64,000 nt of DNA from Rhabdophis nuchalis (lineage: Eukaryota; Chordata; Lepidosauria; Squamata; Natricidae): positions 26,291,119 to 26,355,118 of the forward strand of contig CM077648.1 of the NCBI GenBank assembly GCA_039707465.1. The letters are read 5' to 3'. How positions within the stretch are numbered: the stretch's first letter is position 1; every line of letters begins with the position of its first letter. Positions 56,300 to 64,000 of this stretch are shown piece by piece. The position numbers and the translations under genes were made by a program. The notes below the pieces were generated by a model. It saw only the letters and a program-made list of their open reading frames with translations, had not been told where the DNA came from and ran no database searches.

Positions 56300-57159
56300 T
56301 AATACAGTCTACCCCTTAATTTATATTCTACATCTTTATATCTCTCAACTGTCAACAAATCAGGCTAAGTACTTTTCTGTTTCAACCACGTTGAAAATAT
56401 ATTTTAAGTTTCTGTTAAAAAAATATAAAAAGCCAGGTCTCAAAACAAACAAGGCTAAATTTTTGTTATATGTACAAAAACAATATTTATGTACCCAAAA
56501 GCCTTGTCCAGAAAGATTCCTACTTAACCCTAAAATGAAATATTTTATAATCCAATACATAATATTAAAATATGCATATATCAGAGTAATATTAATATAT
56601 CCCTCAGATAACTTGTAAAGGAAGTTTTATAATTTGCCCATCCTAAAACTCAGATGATTTTATTATTTCTTATTTAAAGACACTTCCATTGTAAACTATA
56701 TTACCAGAAGAAAATTAGACTTTCATAAAAAGAATATACACTAGAAAGAAAAACATTCATTTTTCCATTCAGTAAGCTCATATTAACCTTGGGGATATAT
56801 TCACCATACAGTACAAAGGAATCAATTTTGGCCACTTGATTTATAGCTTGTCTTTTTAAATTTCAGACTGAAGTTGGTTCCTTTCTGAGATAATTGACTT
56901 TTCCTGTGACACTTGATACTAAGTGTGCCATTTTATACCTTTGAAATTATTACACTGAAAAAGTCCACCAACTGTTTCTAACAAAAGAAAAAAAAATTAA
57001 ATCCATAAAAATGCATCTTATACAATTTAGCAATATCTCTCTATTTTGGTTTTTTGGTTCCATACCCATTTAATAAATTATTTGAAATAAAATAGCTTCA
57101 GGTTTATAATTTAAGATGCACAAGTGATTATAATGTGCAATGAATTATGTTGATTTATG
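56300..57159. other. AT-rich DNA, no gene seen
   Basis: Nothing recognised. Confidence 0.55.
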
Positions 57160-57850
57160 GCACAATGTTGTTGGTGTTGTTCAGTCTCTAAGTCATGTCT
57201 CAGTCCCTGCAACCCCAGACTACAGCACACCATACCCCCTACCCTCCACTGTCTCCCAGAGTCCACCCAAGCCAGGGGTGAAATTCAGCAGGTTCTGAGA
57301 GGTTCTGGAGACCCGTTAGCGGAAATTTTGAGTAGTTCGGAGAACCGGCAAATACCACCTCTGGCTGGTCTCAAAGTGGGGTGGGAATGGAGTTTTTACA
57401 ATATCCTTCCCCCAGAAGTGGGGAGGAAATGGGGATTTTGCAGTATCCTTCCCCTGCCACACCGACCAAGTCACACCCACAGAACCGGTAGTAAAAACAT
57501 TTGAATTTCACCACTGACCAAACCCATGCCCATTGTGTCTAACCATCTCATCATCTGCCATCCCCTTCTGCTTTTGCTTTCAATCCTTCTGAGCATCAGA
57601 GTCTTCTCCAAAGAATGGTCTCGTCTCATTTGGTGGTGAAAGTATCTAAGCTTCACCTTCCAAAGGACAGTCATGGTTGCTTTCCTTGAAAATTGACTGA
57701 TTTAATCTCCTTGCAGTCCAAGAAACTCTCAAACACCTACTCCAATGATACAAAAACTTCAGTTTCTCAGCAGTCAGAATTATCACATTTGATCTGTCTT
57801 CAGCCTGCATTAATGGTAATGGTTAATGGTTTAGATAATGGATACACTGT
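57160..57850 (-). mobile_element. Bov-B LINE relic, antisense, split by a hAT element
   Basis: 57160-57272 (TTGTTCAGTCTCTAAGTCAT-GTCTCAGTCCCTGCAACCCC-AGACTACAGCAC) is the antisense Bov-B 3' end. 57517-57850 continues it: the minus frame 57674-57471 reads VKLRYFHHQMRRDHSLEKTL-MLRRIESKSRRG...MMRWLD, the Bov-B C-terminus. Removing 57273-57516 makes the halves contiguous. Inactive and truncated. Confidence 0.85.
57273..57516 (+). mobile_element. Non-autonomous hAT-type element inside Bov-B
   Basis: Ends are CAGGGGTGAAATTCAGC and GAATTTCACCACTG. The flanks ACCCAAGC and ACCAAACC agree at six of eight. The interior blocks GAGTAGTTCGGAGAACCGGC, ACCACCTCTGGCTGG and AGAACCGGTAGTAAAAACAT define the group also seen at 27322-28228 and 30067-30277. 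Confidence 0.85.
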
Positions 57851-57960
57851 AAGAACATGTCCTCAGTGATTGATATCTAGGCTATCTCAGAGCTGAGAAA
57901 AGCAGACTATGTGGATGACCAGGAGTTCTATAGCTATGATAGTCATATTATGAATTTAAA

Positions 57961-58905
57961 TTGGGAAGTAACGGGCTTAGGCTCAACCCGACCAAGACCG
58001 AGTGGCTGTGGTTTCCGGCTGCCCGATTCAACCAGCTCTCTCCAACGCTGGCCATAGGGGGCGAACATCTTGCCCCTGTGGATGGGGCGCGCAATTTGGG
58101 TGTCCTCCTGGATACCCGGCTGTCTATGGAAGAGCAAGTGACAGCCGTGGCCAGGAGGGCGTTTTACCAGGTTCGCCTGGTTTGCCAATTGCGCCCCCTA
58201 TTGGATCGGGACGCCCTTCGCACAGTCACTCATGCCCTCGTGACATCCCGACTGGACTACTGTAACTCTCTCTACATGGGGCTCCCCTTGAGGTGCACCC
58301 GGAGGCTTCAGTTAGTTCAGAATGCAGCCGCGCAAGCAATTATGAGGACCACCAGGTTTACCCACGTTACACCGCTCTTGCGCGAGCTGCACTGGCTACC
58401 TGTTGTCTTCCGGGTGCGCTTCAAGGTGCTAATTATCATCTTCAAAGCGCTCCATGGCTCGGGACCTAGCTATCTGCGAGATCGGATCCTGCCCCATACA
58501 TCCTCATGACCGATTCGCTCCCACAGAGAGGGACTTCTCCGGGTGCCGTCCACTAGACTTTGTCAGCGGGCGACGCCCAGGGGAAGGGCTCTCTCTGTGG
58601 CGGGCCCGGCCCTCTGGAACGACCTTCCCCCTGATATCAGAACGACCACTGACCTCCGCTCCTTCCGTACGAAATTGAAGACCTATTTCTTTCGACTGGC
58701 CGGCCTTGAATAATTCTCTCTGTCTATTGATTCCAAATGCATTTTAATGGGTTCTTAATTATTTTTAGCACGGGTAACACTGTTTAATTATGTTTTAAAG
58801 TATGTATTTTGTATTTATTGTATATTGTTTTTAGTTTCTCCTGTGCACCGCCCCGGGTCCCTGTGGGGAGAGGGTGCGGTTAATAAATTCCAATTTGATT
58901 TGATT
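57961..58905 (+). mobile_element. Young L2-type LINE, 5'-truncated, frame broken by one CpG-type stop
   Basis: The plus frame from 57961 reads GSNGLRLNPTKTEWLWFPAA, NLGVLLDTRLSMEEQVTAVA, TSRLDYCNSLYMGLPLRCTR and HVTPLLRELHWLPVVF, up to a TGA at 58507-58509. The same frame then continues PIRSHREGLLRVPSTRLCQR, SVAGPALWNDLPP and FFRLAGLE to its normal stop. The related copy at 51017 has CGA at the stop site, so this is a single C-to-T change at a CpG. The tail is a GATTT-type repeat (58885-58908). Confidence 0.94.
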
Positions 58906-58910
58906 TGAAA

Positions 58911-59279
58911 TCCAATAAATTCAATATGAGTAATCCTTAAATAAAAACAAACAAACAAAATGCATTTCACTGCTTTCTAAAATGTTTCTTTACTATCTTT
59001 TTAAAAAATTCTAAGGGAAATAAATAGGGGGGGACTAGAAAATACAGTCAAAAAGACTTGTAATACGTGTATCTGAGGACCAGTTCTGGGACTGAACAAA
59101 AAAAATTAATATTGGCTTTTTTGGTGCCTTGGGAAAACTGGGCCATTTGGTGGATTATTGGTGGATTATTGAATAACGTCTGGCCCATTACATTAAAGCA
59201 AAATGTTACAACAGGGAAAAACAAATACATTTCTAAAAGATACACTATTGATGCTTCAATGTATTTAGGAAGCTATGAT
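58911..59279. other. No gene seen
   Basis: AT-rich; nothing recognised. Confidence 0.5.
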
Positions 59280-59760
59280 AAGGAACCATAGTGAGATGAT
59301 GGACCTGATGCATGATACAGATGTGAGAGTAGAAAACCCTAAACAAATGAGAATTAAAAATGAACAAAAAAATCAGAAAATAGAGGAGAAACTAGAAGGA
59401 GTAAAGGAAAAAATATAGGAGATAAATCAACAAATGACACAAACAGATAAAGATACGGAAGAGATAATAAAGATTCTTGAAATGGAGCAGTTAGATTACT
59501 CATTAAGAAGTTAGTTAAAATATAGAATAGGATAGAGAGAAGAACTCCCAGGTGCGATGAAAGAGTTATTGATGGGTGCTCTAGAGATTTGGCAGCAAGA
59601 GATAGATGTGGAGGCAAATGGAATATGTAGATTAAATATGAGTGATGTAAGGGAATACGAGATCCCAAGGGAGAAGCATGAGAAATTTGTCAAAAAGTTA
59701 ATAAGAGTTGAAATACTAAAAAGAGCAAGAGATGATGGATAGATACATAATACTTCTTAA
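59280..59760 (+). pseudogene. L1 ORF1-like relic
   Basis: Successive plus-strand pieces read IKNEQKNQKIEEKLEGVKEK, INQQMTQTDKDTEEIIKILE (a glutamate- and lysine-rich coiled-coil-like stretch), then MKELLMGALEIWQQEIDVEA, IPREKHEKFVKKLIRVEILK and RARDDG. This matches the layout of L1-type ORF1 proteins, coiled coil followed by an RNA-binding C-terminal domain with a 'xPRxxxxxF...ILxxAR' ending. Stops (about 59417 and 59514) and a frameshift break it. The assignment is from pattern, not alignment; flanking L1 sequence is not recognised. Confidence 0.58.
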
Positions 59761-60351
59761 CATGGGAATTGCTTTATTAGGGGTTAGAAAAAAGAAGTAG
59801 AAAGTGGGAAAATATCACTATGTATACTGCTACATAAAATAACACATAATTACAATGTATATGTAAATGTTAAAAGTTGAAAGATTATTATCATGGATGC
59901 CTAAACAGTATTATCATCATTATTATTAGTATTATATATAAAGTAAATTGACCCAGACAATACACTGTTCACTAAGCACTTATGTATGTTAAAGGGGGAA
60001 AAAACCATAAATAAAATGATTAGAAAAAAGACTTGTAATACTAAACAGAAAATATAAGAGAGTAAAATACATAATAATCAGTAATAATGCTAGAAATCAG
60101 GAGTGCATACGTTTTCTTAAGTTTTGAAATGTAAACTGTAGGTCAAACTTTAGAAGATACTCTGCCAGGCCAGATTAAAAACTAAAATTGACTTCTTTTC
60201 ATTTATATTTACACTTAATATAATTAAATAGACTTCATATAATTATTCCCCAATTACATATTTAATAATTTCTCCCTCAGAGATTACATTAGAAATTAAA
60301 ATCATACTAACCAGCTTTGTGGTTCTCCGACAATTTTATGTGACCTACAGG
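59761..60351. other. AT-rich DNA, no gene seen
   Basis: Nothing recognised. Confidence 0.5.
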
Positions 60352-60353
60352 TA

Positions 60354-60558
60354 CAGTAGAACCCCTGGTCACGGACATAATTCATTCCATAACTTTGGTA
60401 ACAAAACCGATTTGATCGTGACCCAAACCTAATTTTGAAAATTTGGTGCTTACAAAAAAAAAATGGCGCGGAAGGGGAAATCAGCCATCAATGTGCATGT
60501 TTTGGTTGGAACTCGATTTGGTTTTAGTCTGAAGCATTCGTGACCAGAGGTTCCACTG
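60354..60558. mobile_element. TA-target (Tigger/mariner-like) miniature element
   Basis: Ends are CAGTAGAACCCCTGGTCACG and CGTGACCAGAGGTTCCACTG, inverted repeats with few mismatches, with TA at 60352-60353 and 60559-60560. The subterminal ATTCATTCC/GAAGCATTC sequence also pairs. A 205-base element without a transposase. Confidence 0.9.
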
Positions 60559-60639
60559 TATACTGCAAGTGAGTTTGGTTGCTCCTACACCATCTTTTTC
60601 ATTTTCAAGTCAGTTTTTTATTCCTAGCAATTACCTAGA

Positions 60640-60815
60640 ATAGTTTTTTCTTGGGAAAGTTTTTCAGAAGTGGTTTACCGTTGACCTCTTCTTCCTAAGG
60701 CTGAAAGGGACTACTGCCAGGTTACTCACCTGGCTTTTTGCCTAAAGTGGGCATAGAACTCATGGCCGCCTGGTTTCTAGCCTTATGCATTAACCATTAT
60801 ACCACACTGGCTCTC
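60640..60815 (-). mobile_element. tRNA-derived SINE (second squamate family), antisense
   Basis: The reverse strand reads GAGAGCCAGTGTGGTATAAT-GGTTAATGC (tRNA-like head), CATGAGTTCTATGCCCAC, AGCCAGGTGAGTAACCTGGC and GGTAAACCACTTCTGAAAAA-C. The layout is typical of a second tRNA-SINE family in squamates, and the 3' end is missing. Confidence 0.75.
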
Positions 60816-63372
60816 TAGTACCACATTTTATATTCAGAAAATAATTGCTGCTTAGCCAGAGCCAACCATTTGTATGTATGACATACTAAGCCATGCCTCA
60901 AATAGCCTAAACTCTTGGGAGGGACTTGATAGGTGGACAAAAAGCCAAATCTAGTCTAAACATCTGGATGACTGTTCAACCAACTATGTAATAAAAAGCA
61001 AAGCAAAAAAAACAAATAATAGGCACTTTGGGTGTAATCTCAAAACAACCGCTAGAACATCATCAGCACTGAGAAAATCAACATCCGTCAATTGCAAAGA
61101 ACAGCTTTGTTTGGGAGAATGTATATCTTGCAACAGCACCTTTAACATCCTTAAACAACATTCCCCAGGTCCTTAGGAAGGACACAATAGGCAAACAAAA
61201 GTGTCAAATATTTAACAATCTCGTTGAGTGTGCAAACAGCCATAATAATTTTAGATTGTGATTAACAGCATCTCACCAAACACAAAATGATAAATTTTCC
61301 CGATTTGAAAGCCAAACCACAATATGGCTTTGCGTGTCATTAGACTGTGTTTTGTGAACTTTCGAACTAAGAGAATTAGTTCTGAAACCCTTGTGCTATC
61401 TCCAGTGCATTTAAATGAAACAGGTTATATGCTTTGTACACAAAAGGCATTTTTACTTCAATTTGGGAAGTCAATTTTATATAAATTCTACTGAGGTTCA
61501 ATGCTATTTCTGCCCTACAAGTCACTACATATATAATGGTTGCATAAGTATGTGAGATTTTTTTTTGCCAGTTTACAGTTTTATCCAAAGTGTTCTGCAG
61601 TGGAAAGTAATTAATATTTTAATGCAACTTCAAAGGATAATGTATGAGAGACATGGATATTCATAGCAAATAAATTATAGAATGTAAACATGAGTAGTTA
61701 ATTTATCATAATTTAAAGTTAATCTGATCATTTCAAAAACATTTTTAAAAGTGTAATAAAATTAAGGCATGTAGCCATGCATCATGTTCATAGTTTGAGA
61801 TTTTTGACATTTCCAATTTTAACAATGTCACTGAGATGGAGAAACCTACGATTCAGTAATTTCAATAGGAACAAGTGACATTTTGATTTTCAGCTGGAAA
61901 ATCAGAACTTCAAACCTAAACTATTGTTGAATGTCTTTATTTTACACTGATATATTTATGGAAATGAATCACTCCAATATCCTAGAGTTTTAGACAAATA
62001 CTTTTAGTCTGATTTAAAATAACCATAACCCTGATTATAAAGCTAAGTATGAAGAATTTGTATATAACTGTTGATGACAAGATAATCACAAAGTGACACC
62101 AAACATTAGTCATCTAGTTTGCATTGTCATACAATAAGCAATGTATCTTCTGTAATTTCATAAATGCCAAGGCTAGTTTGAAACTATTATTAATTACTGA
62201 AGCTATCATTAATATATAATATTATATGAATACAATTTTATTTCTACGACTAGAGCAGTCACCTTTTCTTATGTAACTAGACCAATTGTTCATCATACGA
62301 TCAGAAGTGATTTTGGAGGGCATCACATATCAAGCAAACTTTCTAGTATCAAAGAAACATAAGAGGTCAACCAATTAACTTAAAAATGGTTGATAAATAT
62401 ATCATGCCATGTTATAACCATACAGACAACTGTAATAGCACCAAGAATCAAAATGAAGATTTAAGCACATACAACATTATAATGTGTGTCTATGAAAGAC
62501 TTTAGGTATTAACAAAATGCTTAATTGGCACATAAGGAATGCTGGCCTTCAGTCTAATAGGAGTATGACTGCATCAAAATAAGGCTAATGGCTCTAAGGA
62601 GACCTTTATGGCAGCAAGGCACTATATCATCTTACTGTAATTAGCCAAAGAAGAGCATATTTTAATGAATTTGCAGCAGCCTCTTCCACAGTATATTCCA
62701 AAATATATCACACTTAGACATACTTGCCCATATGATACTGTCGAGAATGTTCCATGCCTTTTATGTTATTACTGTATAGTATGATACCTTTATTACCCAA
62801 GGCTCCAGGAAGAATTGAGAGGTCCAGTATACAGTTCTTACATCAAAGCTCAGAAAAAAATTGCCAACGTTTTATTTTACAATAATTCAAATTTTTGAAC
62901 CGCCCATCTCTCTCAAAATAGGAGATGCTCATATGTAAAGCAATTATATAAATGTGAGCGCATCAAGTATAATTGTTGTATGGGTTCATTAGTGCTAAGA
63001 GTAAGTTGTTTATAGACATGAAGTTAAAACTACATTTTTTGCAGAGGTTTAGCAGAGGATTTCTAGTCAGAAATTAAATTGTGGCTTTGGGGGGAGGCCA
63101 CCCCTCCCCCACCTCCCCAAATACTGTGAGTTGCACTACAAACTGTTTATTTTAGAGTCACAACTGTGCAGGAATATATAGTGACATCAAAAATAATTGT
63201 AAAGCAGCAAAGTGTAATGTGATGATTTATCTTGAAAGGTTATTACTTCTTACTAATTTTGGCCAGTTTTTCACACCTTTCTAGCAATATTGCTTTAAAA
63301 CAAATACATTCTGAGCATATTTCTTCAATTAGTGCTATTCTAAAGCCTCCAGATTCTCTCACACTATCTATC
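60816..63372. other. Long AT-rich tract, no gene seen
   Basis: No domain-bearing ORF. A short old L2-like 3' tail may lie at 62872-62935 (TTTTTGAACCGCCCATCTCT). Confidence 0.55.
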
Positions 63373-63410
63373 CTCTAGCTAGCTAGCTAGCTACCTACAG
63401 TACCTACTTT
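63373..63410. repeat. CTAG/CTAC tetranucleotide tract
   Basis: Five CTAG units followed by degenerate CTAC units. Confidence 0.85.
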
Positions 63411-63465
63411 TCTATCTCACAACTCCATGATTCTGTTCAGTTTACAACATCTGCCTGCCAGTCTG

Positions 63466-63640
63466 CTTACAAGTCACCTGGGACTCACTTAACAACCTGC
63501 AATCCTTGCTTAACAATAGCAATGGGGACTATTGGAATTGCCATAGTTAAACTATTCAATGTCGCTTTAATACTGCATCCTTTAGTGATGAAAATTCCAG
63601 TCCCACTTATTGTTGTTAATCGAGGTGTACCTGCAGTCAT
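63466..63640 (-). mobile_element. Partial 'CAGGTAGTCCTCGAC' family element
   Basis: GGACTCACTTAACAACCTGC, CTTGCTTAACAATAGC and the end GTTGTTAATCGAGGTGTACC-TG match the antisense family order; shortened and diverged. Confidence 0.6.
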
Positions 63641-64000
63641 ACACTTCTGTTATGTGCAAAATTTATAACTATGTTCTGTCATAAGGAGGAAGGTCAACAT
63701 TTTTACTACCCCATAAAAAGTATAAGGAAAGACATCCTTGAGTCAGTTTCAATTTGTTGTGACTACTTGAGAAAAAGTTTGCAGGGGGTTTTGGCAAAAG
63801 AATGGAAGTAATTTTTCTCTGTATTCTTCCAGTATGGTTTGAAACTTCTCGGACTACAGTAGTCTACCAACCTGGTATTCTCTCTTGGCCTCTAATCTAG
63901 AAGATCCAGGCCAGGCCTAATTCTTCTTAGCCTCCAGGACCATAGAATAGATGATCAGCCAGTGAAAGGAGGAGGAGGAACTAGCAAAATTAAAATGAAC
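63641..64000. other. No gene seen
   Basis: Nothing recognised up to the window end. Confidence 0.5.

Overview
This window looks like a vertebrate, specifically squamate-reptile, nuclear genome, most likely a snake. The signs are a Sauria-type tRNA SINE, Bov-B (RTE) LINE 3' ends ending in an ACAACAACAA-like tail, CR1 pieces, many L2-clade LINE copies, dense hAT and TA-target miniature elements, and many tetra- and pentanucleotide microsatellites (TATC, CTAC, CATC, GGAA, TATTG). I recognise no host protein-coding exon, rRNA or tRNA gene. The window is best read as intergenic or intronic DNA whose recognisable content is almost all mobile elements. Identifications come from translations and motifs I can read; no database search was run, so family names such as L2 or CR1 are clade-level.

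Left edge (1-3177): the minus strand carries the 5' part of a young L2-type LINE running off the left end. I translated it by hand. One frame is open from an ATG at 1981 down to base 2 (660 codons), with a complete AP-endonuclease domain and the start of the reverse transcriptase. It has no stop inside the window. A GC-rich 5' leader (about 1982-3117) and a GGAA microsatellite lie upstream. This is the most interesting object here.

3178-20700: AT-rich DNA with scattered SINEs, an unclassified dispersed repeat carrying a large GTAG array (5085-6046), 5'-truncated L2 copies (8536-9245 minus, 11350-11994 plus), an old antisense L2-like LINE (14280-16250) and non-autonomous DNA transposons. Several hAT-type elements have exact 8-bp target-site duplications (for example 13510-13864, 16393-16775, 17260-17382, 18176-18504). 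A Sauria SINE lies at 19548-19900.

20700-40800: the longest RT-bearing L2 relic (20728-22600, several frames, mutated active site), then long AT-rich tracts without recognisable genes. These hold a nested hAT/TA-element composite (27322-28228), two hairpin miniature elements (28280-28371, 35600-35715), a Bov-B 3' end (33125-33537) and a second copy of the unclassified repeat (34452-35290).

40800-64000: CR1 pieces, a hAT inserted in a SINE (41863-42213), three plus-strand L2 3' halves (42628-43395, 50347-51432, 57961-58905; the second lies inside another L2 tail), an old L2 (51640-53160), a 1.8-kb TA-flanked inverted-repeat element with a nested hAT and a six-module alternating palindrome (53206-55024), a Bov-B relic split by a hAT (57160-57850) and an L1 ORF1-like relic (59280-59760).

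No genes here cooperate in a pathway. The functional logic is that of transposons: L2, CR1 and Bov-B LINEs as autonomous families, SINEs as their parasites, and hAT or Tc/mariner-like miniature elements moved by transposases encoded elsewhere. The nesting gives a relative chronology: old L2-like, CR1 and Bov-B first, then hAT and TA elements, with the young L2 copies and hairpin elements among the latest.
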